Positions 1 through 8,250 of a stretch of 45,172 nt of DNA are shown here, piece after piece (positions within the stretch are counted from its first letter, which is position 1; every line of letters starts with the position of its first letter). The stretch is taken from NCBI GenBank assembly GCA_015494395.1, contig WGBG01000123.1, forward strand, positions 1 to 45,172, in the 5' to 3' direction. The notes below the pieces were generated by a model. The model did no database searches. It was given only the letters and a program-made list of their open reading frames with translations, and was not told where the DNA came from. Source of the DNA: Deltaproteobacteria bacterium (GTDB taxonomy: Bacteria; Desulfobacterota; Dissulfuribacteria; Dissulfuribacterales; QOAL01). The position numbers were made by a program, and so were the translations under genes.

Positions 1-7
1 ACAAAAA

Positions 8-1522
8 ATGCAGAAAAAGGTCTTGATGATAATTCGTGATGGTTGGGGTTGGCGCGATGAATGTACAGACAATGCAATATGCCAGGCACCGACCCCTAAC
101 TCGGACAGATATATGAAGGAGTATCCAAATACGCTGCTGGCTGCATCAGGGCTCGCAGTTGGAGTCCCGGAGGGGTACCAGGGAAACTCCGAGGTTGGAC
201 ACATGACCATAGGGGCAGGACGAATTATCTTTCAGTCCCTTGTCCGCATCAACAAGGCCATTACTGACGGTGAATTTTTTAAGAACAGGGCTTTTTTAAG
301 TGCCATAGAAAACTGCAGAAACAGGGGAACTCAGCTGCATATTGCAGGCCTTTTGCAGACCCAGGGAGTACACAGCCATATTCACCACCTGTTTGCACTT
401 CTTGACCTGTGCGCAAGGGAAAATTTCCATGATGTCCTAGTGCATGTAATAACCGATGGCAGGGACGCACCGGTTACCGAGAGTGAGGTGCATATTGCGG
501 CCCTGCAGAAAAAACTTTCTGACCTGGGCTTTGGAAAAATTGCCACTGTGAGCGGCAGGTTTTATGCAATGGACAGGGATCAGAGGTGGGACAGGACAAA
601 AAAGGCCTATGACTGCATTGTAAGCGCTTTGTGTGATGAGCGATTTTCAGACGCCCTGGAACTGGTAAAGAGGTGTCATGCAGCAGATGAGATGGATGAG
701 TTTATTGTCCCAAGGGCTGCAGAGTGGTACCAGGGCATTCAGGCAGGGGACAGCTTTATATTCTTTAATTTCCGTACAGACAGGACAAGACAGCTTACTA
801 GGGCCATGATAGATGAAGATTTTCCCGGTTGGGAGCGCAGGCCCCTGGATATTTTCTTTGTTGCCATGACTCAGTTTTATGCTGGCATGAATGCAAGGGT
901 GGCATTTGAGGAGCAGGAGCTTCATAATCTTCTTGGGGAGGTTATAAGCGGCTCTGGCATGAAACAGCTCAGAATAAGTGAGACTGAGAAATATGCCCAT
1001 GTGACGTTCTTTTTTAATGGGCAGAGAGAGGAGCCATTTCCAGGCGAGGACAGGGTACTCATCAACTCCCCCAAGGTAAAGACCTATGATTTGAAACCTG
1101 AAATGAGTGTTTTTGAGATTAGAGACAGGCTGGTTGATGAGATACGGTCAGGAAAATATTCGTTTATTGTGACCAATCTTGTAAACGGCGATATGGTGGG
1201 GCATACAGGCATTCCGGAGGCCATCATGAAGGCAGTAAGCGCTGTGGATCAGGCCCTTGGTGATATTGTAGAGGCTGGCCTTTCAGAAGGGTATGATATC
1301 ATGGTGCTTGCAGATCACGGTAATGCAGAGGATCAGACGCCGGAGTGGCGTACCAGCCATACAACCAATCCTGTGCCGTTTATTCTTATATCTTCTGATG
1401 CGGGCCTGCGTAATGCAAGGCTTGCCCAGGGCAGGGGGCTAGCGGATGTAGCGCCAACGGTCCTTGCCATATTTGGAATGGATAAGCCTGCTGAGATGAC
1501 AGGGGAGTCATTATTACACTGA
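8..1522 (+). CDS. gpmI: 2,3-bisphosphoglycerate-independent phosphoglycerate mutase
   Basis: This enzyme interconverts 3- and 2-phosphoglycerate in cytosolic glycolysis and gluconeogenesis using two Mn2+ ions and a phosphoserine intermediate. The 504-residue length is normal for the family. Near the N-terminus sits the metal-binding DGWG (D11), and GNSEVGH contains the phosphorylated serine, S61 here. The later ADHGNAED and TSHTTNPVPF segments carry C-terminal metal ligands and are intact. The ATG at 8 gives the canonical N-terminus; only 7 bases of upstream DNA are visible, so the ribosome binding site and promoter cannot be judged. The stop lies just before a compositionally different small gene. 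Confidence 0.97.
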   Translation: MQKKVLMIIRDGWGWRDECTDNAICQAPTPNSDRYMKEYPNTLLAASGLAVGVPEGYQGNSEVGHMTIGAGRIIFQSLVRINKAITDGEFFKNRAFLSAIENCRNRGTQLHIAGLLQTQGVHSHIHHLFALLDLCARENFHDVLVHVITDGRDAPVTESEVHIAALQKKLSDLGFGKIATVSGRFYAMDRDQRWDRTKKAYDCIVSALCDERFSDALELVKRCHAADEMDEFIVPRAAEWYQGIQAGDSFIFFNFRTDRTRQLTRAMIDEDFPGWERRPLDIFFVAMTQFYAGMNARVAFEEQELHNLLGEVISGSGMKQLRISETEKYAHVTFFFNGQREEPFPGEDRVLINSPKVKTYDLKPEMSVFEIRDRLVDEIRSGKYSFIVTNLVNGDMVGHTGIPEAIMKAVSAVDQALGDIVEAGLSEGYDIMVLADHGNAEDQTPEWRTSHTTNPVPFILISSDAGLRNARLAQGRGLADVAPTVLAIFGMDKPAEMTGESLLH

Positions 1523-1568
1523 GTTGTTTCGGACCTCTGTAAGTAAGCATGTTAGCTGGAAATGCAAA

Positions 1569-1979
1569 ATGGATAGAAAGGAATCAAGACAAGTGGCATC
1601 CAGCAAATCACTTTCCAAAAGTGAGTTATTATTATTCTTTCTGCACCAAGACAATTTGATGTGGAGTCGTCTACAAACAATGGGTGTTATTCAAATTGGT
1701 GCTATCAGTTCAGCATACGCACTTCGCTCAACGCGATGGCTCTCACTCTCCATTCTTTTTTTCGGGATTGTTTTAACACTTCTGCTTTTTTTTCTTATGA
1801 AAAGGGATGAGCTGATGCGTACGAGAATCGAGGAACAACTTGGGGCATTAGACTATCGGGTATTTAGAAAGTGGTATGCACCGATAAAGGGCAGCGAAGC
1901 AGCATGGATTATCATTATAAGTCTCTTAGCAGTGGATGTAATACTAGGGGTTTTGGTCGGTTTTACGACAATTCTGTAA
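1569..1979 (+). CDS. small integral membrane protein of unknown function
   Basis: A 136-residue protein whose family I do not recognise. The N-terminal 35 residues are hydrophilic and contain the segment HQDNLMWSRLQT. Two hydrophobic segments with a short turn follow (about residues 40-80), then a charged middle (KRDELMRTRIEEQ) and a last hydrophobic helix (about 112-134). The reading frame is open to a TTG at 1524, but the ATG at 1569 with GGAA about 10 bases upstream is a better start. The gene is visibly more AT-rich than gpmI, and an imperfect hairpin follows its stop at once. Small AT-rich membrane genes of this shape are common as integron cassettes, so lateral acquisition is possible but unproven. 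Confidence 0.6.
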   Translation: MDRKESRQVASSKSLSKSELLLFFLHQDNLMWSRLQTMGVIQIGAISSAYALRSTRWLSLSILFFGIVLTLLLFFLMKRDELMRTRIEEQLGALDYRVFRKWYAPIKGSEAAWIIIISLLAVDVILGVLVGFTTIL

Positions 1980-2000
1980 GCATCAACGCCGCCAACAAGT

Positions 2001-2067
2001 GCCATAACTGACTGCTATTACGCCGCGCTTAGTGGAGATAGCGGCAGGTGAGCTTTGTCGTTATGCC
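2001..2067 (+). repeat. imperfect hairpin resembling an integron attC site
   Basis: The arm GCCATAAC at 2001-2008 is matched by GTTATGCC at 2060-2067. Inside these, GAC/GTC, GCT/AGC and GCCGC/GCGGC also pair, with bulges, around a loop at about 2027-2040. The right end reads GTTATGC, close to the GTTRRRY core of integron recombination sites. It starts about 20 bases after the stop of the small membrane gene, as in a cassette. Against this, the internal boxes do not follow the usual attC spacing and the right arm overlaps the stop codon of the convergent PilZ gene. A plain convergent-gene hairpin is the alternative. Confidence 0.35.
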
Positions 2068-2405
2068 TTGGCGGTCTTCCAGAAAAGCGCCTGGATTACC
2101 TCCCGTATTCCTGATTCCTGTTCAGGCGTGACATTCAGAAACTGAATACCCAGGAAGTGTTTCATTCCGCGTTTTTTGTGCCAGCGGACAACACCATGAA
2201 CTTTAAGCCCTGCGCTCATGGGGATTGCCATTGTAATCTCAGTCCCTTCCTTAAGGCTCTTCATGCATTCAATCTGCATTCCTCCAAGACTTATGTCCAC
2301 TATATCACCGCTGAGAAGTAGTGAGCCGTCTGAAAAGTCCACGAGTGTGCCGTGACGAAGCCTGTCATGTTTACGCTTGTCAACAATTTGTCCTGATGCA
2401 GTCAT
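2061..2405 (-). CDS. PilZ domain protein
   Basis: A 114-residue single-domain PilZ protein, a family whose members typically bind cyclic di-GMP. The ligand motif is present as an arginine-rich RKHDRLRH near residues 11-18, followed by DISLGG (consensus D/NxSxxG) about 25 residues later. A beta-barrel-like remainder follows (GVVRWHKK, FLGIQF). The ATG has GGGA about 10 bases upstream. It is the last gene of the leftward glycosyltransferase operon, separated by 52 bases from the PAP2 gene. That position suggests, by inference only, c-di-GMP control of envelope glycan modification. There is no effector domain, so it would act through a partner. Confidence 0.85.
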   Translation of the reverse strand: MTASGQIVDKRKHDRLRHGTLVDFSDGSLLLSGDIVDISLGGMQIECMKSLKEGTEITMAIPMSAGLKVHGVVRWHKKRGMKHFLGIQFLNVTPEQESGIREVIQALFWKTAKA

Positions 2406-2457
2406 ATGTGCAAGTCCCTTTCATAAACAAGATGGAAGCCGGTTATTGCCCTGTGAT

Positions 2458-3066
2458 TTATTTCCCTTTTTCCACTAATCGGCACTTGTAAAAAGAAATA
2501 AAAGAAATTGCCGCCTTCCAGGCAGCTAGTCCCAGAATTATTCCTGTAACTGTGCCACCGGCAACGTCAAGCGGGTAGTGCACTCCAAGGTATATTCTGG
2601 ACCAGCACACCAGCATTGCAAGCACAATCACAGGCACGCCCCGCCACCTCCACCACGCAGTAAGGTATGAGGCAGCAGTCCACATGTTGGTGGCATGACA
2701 CGATGGCCATGCCAGCGTCCCTGAGATATGACTTCGAAACACAGGGTCAGTCACAAGCCATTTGGAGCTCTTTAACAGGTAAATGCCGTCAAGTACCTCA
2801 TAGGGCCTGGCCCTTCCTACTATTTCCTTGATTACCCTGGCACAGAGTAGGTCACTTATGCCGACAGCAACGATGCCTGCAATCCAGAGCATCCGCTCCC
2901 GTCTGTCTCCTTTGTAGAATCTCCACAACAGGAAGGGCACAATCACCGGTAGGAAAAATTTAAAATTGGATATTACAGGAAAGATAACATCCAGCAGGGG
3001 GTATCTTGCATGATTGATCCGGATAAAAAGTGATGTGTCAAGTTGAATAATTGATGAGATGTCCAT
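2458..3066 (-). CDS. PAP2-family membrane phosphatase
   Basis: A 202-residue multi-pass membrane protein of the type 2 phosphatidic acid phosphatase family, which dephosphorylates lipid phosphates such as undecaprenyl or phosphatidyl phosphates at the periplasmic face. The three catalytic motifs are visible: Kx6RP at residues 80-88, PSCH at 121-124 (Cys in place of the commoner Gly) and SRIYLGVH at 156-163 followed by PLDV. Four to six hydrophobic helices surround them. It sits 3 bases from the ArnT-like gene, so the two are translated from one message. A role in recycling the lipid carrier or trimming lipid A phosphate is plausible from context; the substrate is not shown. Confidence 0.9.
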   Translation of the reverse strand: MDISSIIQLDTSLFIRINHARYPLLDVIFPVISNFKFFLPVIVPFLLWRFYKGDRRERMLWIAGIVAVGISDLLCARVIKEIVGRARPYEVLDGIYLLKSSKWLVTDPVFRSHISGTLAWPSCHATNMWTAASYLTAWWRWRGVPVIVLAMLVCWSRIYLGVHYPLDVAGGTVTGIILGLAAWKAAISFISFYKCRLVEKGK

Positions 3067-3069
3067 GAT

Positions 3070-4674
3070 TTAATTTGGGCGCGGTTTGAACTGAGAACCA
3101 TAATAGATGTTGTACGCCCTAATCCTGTGCTTCCCCTTAATAATTGAAACAGAATCGATCTTTCTGAATTGGTGGAAATGCCTCGGCAGGTCTGCTGGCA
3201 GCTCCTTGTCCTGATCAACGATTATCAGGGCTTCCCAGCCGCTGAGCTTGTCAGGTCCTGGCCACAGCTCATACTGGGTGCTGATACGATTTCTATTGCC
3301 ACTCCACCGATAGGTTACAGGGTTTCCAGGCATGTAAAATGCAAGCTCTGATGCGGTTTGTCTCCTTCTGGTAATGATGAATGTTTTGTCAGGCCGAGGA
3401 AGTGTATTTTTTATAGCCTCAACCTTTGAGGCAAGATCCTTCCACCCTGTTACCCTGGTAAACGGGTCAAGTTTTGTGCCCTCAAGTGGTGTGGCAGGTA
3501 TGAGTACAGGAAGAGAGTAAAGGATCATTGCCATTATCCCACCTGTAATCAGGGCAGGTTTGACAAGATTCCTCATCCTGTTGATCTTTTTGCCAAGATC
3601 CAAAACACCACAGTACCAGGCTGCTGTAAATATCAGCGGGGCAATGTAAAAGGGTGCGGGCCAGTTTGCATTTACCCTTTGTTTTAGGCTTAATCCCGTA
3701 ATGGGAAGGAGTATGGCTATGCCTGAAAGAAGCAGCATTCCACTTGCCTGGCGGTGCAGAATGGGCAGTGTGATTTTTTTTGACGTTTTATCTATGGGAG
3801 TGTTTCGGAATATAAATGTTTTGTACATTAAAAGCCCAGTAATTCCGGTAAGAAACACCAGAAAACAGGTTACTGGTGAGATAACTGCCAGTTGGGAACC
3901 TGCAAATTCTGAAAAAGTCTTGAGAGATTCAAGCAGGCTGCGGTCCGACTGTTCAAAGTGGTGGGCAGTGTGGGTAAGGGTAATCCATTGATGTTGCATG
4001 TTCCACCAGATAACAGGGGCAAGTGCAAGTATTGAGACCAATACCGCAAGATGTAATCGCCAGGATTTTATCAAATGCCTGGTATCTTTCCCTGCCATGA
4101 TAAATGTCAGGAAAACGGGCCAGAAGGCAAACATGGTCTGCTTGGAGAGGAATCCGGCACCTGCAGCGGTTCCGGTAATGAGCCACCATGCCAGAGAAGT
4201 AGCTGTTTTTCTGTGTTGAAGTTCTGCCTGCACTGCATTCCATGCAGAGAATAGTGCCATTGCCCAGAAGCACAGCAGCGGGGCATCAATGGTCATCACA
4301 AATCCTGCTACACATGCCCCAGGGGAGGCAGCAGCAAGGAGGGCGGCAAAGATGCCAGTTTTTGGATTAAACATTGCCCTTCCAACAAGCAAGCAGAACA
4401 GGATTGAAAGGGTAGCGAAAATTGCAGCGGGGAGCCTGACAGCGAATGCCGAGTTTCCCAGAAGGTGTGTGCCACCAGCTATTATCCATGCAACCATGGG
4501 TGGTTTACTGTAATAGCCCCAGTCAAGCCTTCGGGACCAGTCCCAGTAATATGCCTCGTCAGGGGATAGCTCTATGGGGGCGAAGTACAGAAAGGTGATG
4601 CGCCAAACAAGTAGCATCAGTATGAATAATGCACCCAGCAGTTCCCACCTTGAATTTTTTTGAACATGTTCCAT
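3070..4674 (-). CDS. ArnT/PMT-type membrane glycosyltransferase
   Basis: A 534-residue polytopic protein of the dolichyl-phosphate-mannose/ArnT superfamily (GT83/GT39-like), which moves a sugar from a polyprenyl-phosphate carrier onto an acceptor on the outer side of the inner membrane. The first periplasmic loop carries the hallmark acidic DEAYYW (about residues 39-44) and GYYSKPP shortly after. About 10-12 hydrophobic segments follow, then a soluble C-terminal domain from about residue 410. The ATG overlaps the stop of the upstream YbhN-like gene by one base (TAATG), indicating coupled translation. With the upstream polyprenyl-phosphate glycosyltransferase it forms a donor-synthesis and transfer pair. 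The acceptor may be lipid A, a protein or another glycan. Confidence 0.87.
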   Translation of the reverse strand: MEHVQKNSRWELLGALFILMLLVWRITFLYFAPIELSPDEAYYWDWSRRLDWGYYSKPPMVAWIIAGGTHLLGNSAFAVRLPAAIFATLSILFCLLVGRAMFNPKTGIFAALLAAASPGACVAGFVMTIDAPLLCFWAMALFSAWNAVQAELQHRKTATSLAWWLITGTAAGAGFLSKQTMFAFWPVFLTFIMAGKDTRHLIKSWRLHLAVLVSILALAPVIWWNMQHQWITLTHTAHHFEQSDRSLLESLKTFSEFAGSQLAVISPVTCFLVFLTGITGLLMYKTFIFRNTPIDKTSKKITLPILHRQASGMLLLSGIAILLPITGLSLKQRVNANWPAPFYIAPLIFTAAWYCGVLDLGKKINRMRNLVKPALITGGIMAMILYSLPVLIPATPLEGTKLDPFTRVTGWKDLASKVEAIKNTLPRPDKTFIITRRRQTASELAFYMPGNPVTYRWSGNRNRISTQYELWPGPDKLSGWEALIIVDQDKELPADLPRHFHQFRKIDSVSIIKGKHRIRAYNIYYGSQFKPRPN

Positions 4675-5609
4675 TACGGGTGTATCTCCGTTTTTTTATA
4701 GTTTCCAGTGGAGTAAACCACCCCACCGATAAGACTTGCAACAACCTGTATTGCAAAAAAGGCAAGGCTGAGCCCTATGGCCTTTGTTTCGGATACACCG
4801 TAAAGCCCCATAAAGTAGATAAAGCCACCCTCTCTGACTCCAATACCATTCAAGGAGACTGGCAGCATGGTGAATATTGCCACCATGGGAAAGGCGGCAA
4901 AGTACAGTGCAGGAGGGACATCAATACCCATGCTTATTCCTGCAATAAAACAGATAATAATGCATAGTAACTGGATTATCAGGGAAAAAAACAGGCACAG
5001 GATAAGAACAGAAGGGTGCTTCCAGAAGGCAAGCAGGGCGTTTACCGCCTTTTTAATTATCTCATAGGGCAGTTTTGATGTGATATTACCCAGAAGGGGT
5101 GCACCTGTAAGTACCAGCAATGTTATTGCCCCTGAGAGTTTTAATATGGTTTCCAGATATCCTGGCAAGAGCCCGGGGTGTACAATCACGGTGTATGCGC
5201 CTATTATTAGAAGTGCAAACATACCGAGCAACCTGTCAGCAAATACACTGTATGAGGCAAGCAGTTTTTGTGTTGCGCCCTTTCCCCTTGAAATCAGGAA
5301 GATTTTTAGAAAATCCCCGCCAATGCTGGTAGGCAGAAACAGGTTGAAAAACATCCCGCTGAAGTAATAGTTAAGATAGTTGATCCATTTCCCACGGAAT
5401 CCGAGCACCCTGGAAAGCAGGTACCATCTTGTGGTGCTTATGCACTGGGAGACAAGGTAGATGATAACCAGAAGGGGCCAGAGCCAGTTTGGGACATCTG
5501 AAAAGGAGCGGCCAAGCTGATTCCAGTCTGTCCGGGCAAAAAACCATGTCAACAGACCTGCGCTGACCGCAATTTTAAGAAATGTTCCGGTTAGTCTTCC
5601 AGATGTCAT
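4674..5609 (-). CDS. YbhN/UPF0104 lysylphosphatidylglycerol synthase-like membrane protein
   Basis: A 311-residue integral membrane protein of the UPF0104/LPG-synthase transmembrane family, with about eight hydrophobic segments. Family landmarks are FNLFLPTSIGGD (about residues 88-99) and LNGIGVREGGF near residue 255. The soluble aminoacyl-transferase domain of MprF is absent, so it is not a lysyl-PG synthase. Such stand-alone proteins recur beside polyprenyl-linked glycosyltransferases and hopanoid or lipid A genes and are thought of as lipid transport or flippase-like proteins; that role is inference. I take the ATG at 5609 as the start; a TTG at 5621 extends the frame by four codons. The stop overlaps the ArnT-like start. 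Confidence 0.85.
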   Translation of the reverse strand: MTSGRLTGTFLKIAVSAGLLTWFFARTDWNQLGRSFSDVPNWLWPLLVIIYLVSQCISTTRWYLLSRVLGFRGKWINYLNYYFSGMFFNLFLPTSIGGDFLKIFLISRGKGATQKLLASYSVFADRLLGMFALLIIGAYTVIVHPGLLPGYLETILKLSGAITLLVLTGAPLLGNITSKLPYEIIKKAVNALLAFWKHPSVLILCLFFSLIIQLLCIIICFIAGISMGIDVPPALYFAAFPMVAIFTMLPVSLNGIGVREGGFIYFMGLYGVSETKAIGLSLAFFAIQVVASLIGGVVYSTGNYKKTEIHP

Positions 5610-5637
5610 ATTCCCACGCAAGTGACGGAACCGGTAA

Positions 5638-6615
5638 TCAGCCGCAAATTTTTCTTACTGCGTAGATGCGTTTTCCTGAAGACTCGTAGTATGTCCTCAT
5701 TACAAGCTCGGCAAGCAGACCAATTCCTCCAAGCACCAGGCCTGTTATAATCAGCAGTGCACCCAGGAGGAGAAGGGGACGCCCACCGATATCTTCACCG
5801 TGCCAGAGTTTAAGCCATGTGAGATATGTTTCGATTCCAAAGCCTGTTATTAACAGCGCCCCCCCTGTGAGCCCGAAGAACTGTAGCGGGCTTGTGGCAA
5901 ATTTCTGAAAAAAAAGCATGAGCAGCAGATCAATTATGACCCGGTATGTCCTGCCAATGCCGTATTTGCTGCTCCCGGCTGTTCGGGGGTGGTGCCGTAC
6001 TTCAACTTCGGTAATGCAGGCACCGTACTGGCTTGCAAGAACAGGGATGAATCTGTGAAGTTCACCGTATAGAAGGAGCTTTTTTGCAACATCCCTCCTG
6101 TACGCCTTTAACGAGCAGCCATAGTCATGAAGCATGACACCTGTGCTCTTCCCGATGAGCCAGTTTGCAACAACCGAAGGGAGTCGCCTGGAGATCAACT
6201 TGTCTTTCCTGTCCTTGCGCCAGCCACTTACTACGTCAAAGCCCTCTTCAAGCTTTTCTATCAGAAGCGGAATGTCTCCTGGGTCATTCTGCAGATCTCC
6301 GTCCATGGAGACAACAATCTCTCCCCTTGCATGGTCAAAACCCGCTGTCATTGCGGCAGACTGGCCGAAATTTCGCCTGAAAATAATGGATTTCAGCTCC
6401 GGAACCATTCTGCTCTGTTCTTCAAGTATGGATGCGGAGCCGTCAGTGCTTCCATCGTCAATTATTATAATTTCAAAGGTTCGGCCTGTAAGTCTAAGCG
6501 TTTCAACTGTCTTTTTTATGAGCAGAGGCAAATTTGCCGATTCATTGAACACAGGAATGATAACGGATATTTCAGGTGCATGTTCCTGGCTGCTGCTTTT
6601 GTTATTCGTTGGCAT
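5638..6615 (-). CDS. polyprenyl-phosphate glycosyltransferase, DPM1/ArnC-like GT2
   Basis: A 325-residue family-2 glycosyltransferase with a C-terminal two-helix membrane anchor. The GT-A domain shows the opening SVIIPVFNES, the nucleotide-binding DDGSTD (53-58) and the metal-binding MDGDLQNDP (104-112). The last 90 residues contain two hydrophobic segments. This architecture is that of ArnC/DPM1/GtrB proteins, which transfer a sugar from a nucleotide donor to undecaprenyl phosphate on the cytoplasmic side. It is the first gene of the five-gene leftward operon and probably supplies the lipid-linked donor used by the ArnT-like enzyme. The sugar cannot be deduced. It diverges from the bacteriohemerythrin gene across about 48 bases. 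Confidence 0.92.
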   Translation of the reverse strand: MPTNNKSSSQEHAPEISVIIPVFNESANLPLLIKKTVETLRLTGRTFEIIIIDDGSTDGSASILEEQSRMVPELKSIIFRRNFGQSAAMTAGFDHARGEIVVSMDGDLQNDPGDIPLLIEKLEEGFDVVSGWRKDRKDKLISRRLPSVVANWLIGKSTGVMLHDYGCSLKAYRRDVAKKLLLYGELHRFIPVLASQYGACITEVEVRHHPRTAGSSKYGIGRTYRVIIDLLLMLFFQKFATSPLQFFGLTGGALLITGFGIETYLTWLKLWHGEDIGGRPLLLLGALLIITGLVLGGIGLLAELVMRTYYESSGKRIYAVRKICG

Positions 6616-6663
6616 TTATAACCTTTTCGCTTGTTAAAGTTACTTGAACAGGAAGTGAAATCG

Positions 6664-7101
6664 ATGAAGGAAATTGCGTATATACAGTGGAATGATTCCT
6701 ATTCCGTAGGCTATAGATTTATAGACAGGCAACATAAAAAGCTTGTGGATATTGTCAACACCTTTTATGAGGCAGTGAAACATGGTCAGGAGGCTGATTT
6801 GCCTTATAAAATTTTAAACAGGCTTACTGCCTATGCTGAAGAGCATTTTCGTGATGAAGAAACTGCAATGGAGTTTGCAGGATGCCCCGCTGATATGGTT
6901 GAAAAACATAAGGCAGTGCACGAGGAGCTGGTAAAGGAAATATTCAAGGTGGCAGAAAAGGCTTTGACGGATAACTCTGCAAAGGCCCTGGCTGAGACAG
7001 GGGATCTGTTGAGGCGCTGGCTTTTGGAGCACATCCTGGATGAAGACATGCAGTATGCGCCCTGGGTGTCAAAGTTGAAGGGGCCTTTAAAAAAAATGTG
7101 A
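6664..7101 (+). CDS. bacteriohemerythrin
   Basis: A 145-residue four-helix-bundle di-iron O2-binding protein of the hemerythrin family. All seven iron ligands can be assigned: H24, H61, E65, H82, H86, H123 and D128, in the order and spacing expected (H, HxxxE, HxxxH, HxxxxD). The N-terminus IQWNDSYSVG matches the usual W-containing opening. I choose the ATG at 6664, preceded by GGAAG about 9 bases upstream; an in-frame TTG at 6631 would add 11 atypical residues. There is no attached signalling domain, so it is a soluble protein for O2 binding, delivery or scavenging, common in microaerophilic and anaerobic bacteria. Confidence 0.94.
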   Translation: MKEIAYIQWNDSYSVGYRFIDRQHKKLVDIVNTFYEAVKHGQEADLPYKILNRLTAYAEEHFRDEETAMEFAGCPADMVEKHKAVHEELVKEIFKVAEKALTDNSAKALAETGDLLRRWLLEHILDEDMQYAPWVSKLKGPLKKM

Positions 7102-7155
7102 CTACTCATCCCCTTTCAGGAAAATTCCTATAACGAAAAGATGTTTTTCACGCAG

Positions 7156-7267
7156 CGAATCTGCTGGCAGGGTACTGCAGATGCAAGGCTTAAGGGGCAT
7201 GAGGCGGTCCCCCTGTACTTCGAGTCTCCGACAACGCAGCAGACGCGGTGCCCTGCGAGCAGATACG
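7156..7267. repeat. imperfect long inverted repeat
   Basis: The segment 7156-7178 pairs with 7245-7267. Read on the same strand the arms share ATCTGCT and GCAGGG and agree at about 18 of 23 positions. The inner sequence can pair further around AGGGG (7193-7197) and CCCCC (7209-7213). It lies between the convergent bacteriohemerythrin and PEP-CTERM genes, outside any supported gene. It could be a small non-autonomous mobile or REP-like element, or the 3' structure of the hemerythrin transcript; no T-run follows it on the plus strand. Confidence 0.55.
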
Positions 7268-7275
7268 AACGTCCA

Positions 7276-7311
7276 TAAAAAAGCCTGCATATATGGCGGT
7301 ATATGCAGGCT
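7276..7311 (-). terminator. intrinsic terminator of the PEP-CTERM gene
   Basis: A perfect 12-base-pair stem, AGCCTGCATATA at 7282-7293 and its complement at 7300-7311, encloses a 6-base loop. On the minus strand it is followed directly by six T residues (complement of 7277-7282). It lies about 50 bases downstream of the PEP-CTERM stop codon in the right orientation, so this is a textbook factor-independent terminator. Confidence 0.93.
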
Positions 7312-7359
7312 ACAATCAGAAGGGATATGTGTTGGAGGTGGGGAATTAAATGGAAAAGA

Positions 7360-8193
7360 TCAGCTTTGCCTTTCCAAATTTAATTTTTTTCTTGTAAATC
7401 CGGCTATTCCAAGGAGTCCAACGCCCATTAGGACAATTGTCGCAGGTTCCGGAACAGGGGCAGTACCCTGACCCATCAGGTCGTCGTTTCCGCATTCCAT
7501 GGTGAAATGTGCGGTGAAGTCCATTTTTTCAATGCCTTCACTATCAAGTATGGGATCAAGATCAAAGCTTACAACATAGTGGTAAGCGTCACCAAGCAGC
7601 CCTTTTTCATTCACAAGTTCCTCAGATAACAGGCTAATTTCAAAGTTGCCGGTGATTCCTGTGTCTGTTCCATTGGCGTCAAGCTTCCAAGGATTGGAAT
7701 CCTGCTTGTAAGTGGTCTTTAGGAAGGTACTCTGGGCGTTTAGCTGGTAAAGTGTGTATGAACCACTTGTCCAGTCCACGTCAAAAACATAGTCATAGCC
7801 ATAAGCAGAAGCATGATTCACTCCGTCCACATCAATAAATATGTCTCCTGAAGTGTATTTGCCGTCTCCATCCCTGTCATAAATCCCAGAAGCACCGTCG
7901 TGTCCGTTCACAAAGTCCCATTCCCCTACCAGTGAAAGGTTAGTGCCGTTAAGGAACATTGCCTCAAGGTCCCAAACGTGACTTCTTGCCGTTGCAGGCT
8001 CTGTCTCTTCGTCTTCCTGCCCAATGCCTTGACCTGTGTACCAGTTTTTGCTGGTATCTTCCTGTCCGTCAAATATGGTTATGTTGGTACCCAGGGTTGC
8101 ATTTGTACCATTGAGTACTGGGTACGCCCAGGCTGTAATGCTGGTAAAGATAAACAAAAGGGTTGTGGTCAGTGTTGTAATTGTCATTTTCAT
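7360..8193 (-). CDS. PEP-CTERM sorting domain protein
   Basis: A 277-residue exported protein with a Sec signal peptide (residues 1-23, hydrophobic stretch ending AWA). The C-terminus is a tripartite PEP-CTERM signal: VPEPAT, a hydrophobic helix, then a basic RKK cluster. Such proteins are processed by an exosortase (EpsH-like) and are usually linked to extracellular polysaccharide or biofilm. The mature region is acidic, contains DGDGKYTSGD reminiscent of a calcium-binding or dockerin-like loop, and matches no enzyme I recognise. GGAG lies about 11 bases before the ATG. It is monocistronic, with a sigma-54-type promoter upstream and a strong terminator downstream. No exosortase is in the window, so it must act in trans. 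Confidence 0.92.
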   Translation of the reverse strand: MKMTITTLTTTLLFIFTSITAWAYPVLNGTNATLGTNITIFDGQEDTSKNWYTGQGIGQEDEETEPATARSHVWDLEAMFLNGTNLSLVGEWDFVNGHDGASGIYDRDGDGKYTSGDIFIDVDGVNHASAYGYDYVFDVDWTSGSYTLYQLNAQSTFLKTTYKQDSNPWKLDANGTDTGITGNFEISLLSEELVNEKGLLGDAYHYVVSFDLDPILDSEGIEKMDFTAHFTMECGNDDLMGQGTAPVPEPATIVLMGVGLLGIAGFTRKKLNLERQS

Positions 8194-8250
8194 GGTAAGC
8201 TGATCTCCTTTTTGAAAAAGTTTATTAACTTTTCATTTGTCAGGACTATA

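Noticed and set aside
6127-6637. Two open frames of 164-167 residues antisense to the GT2 gene
   Set aside because: The glycosyltransferase on the other strand has intact motifs across the same bases; the antisense products show no family features.
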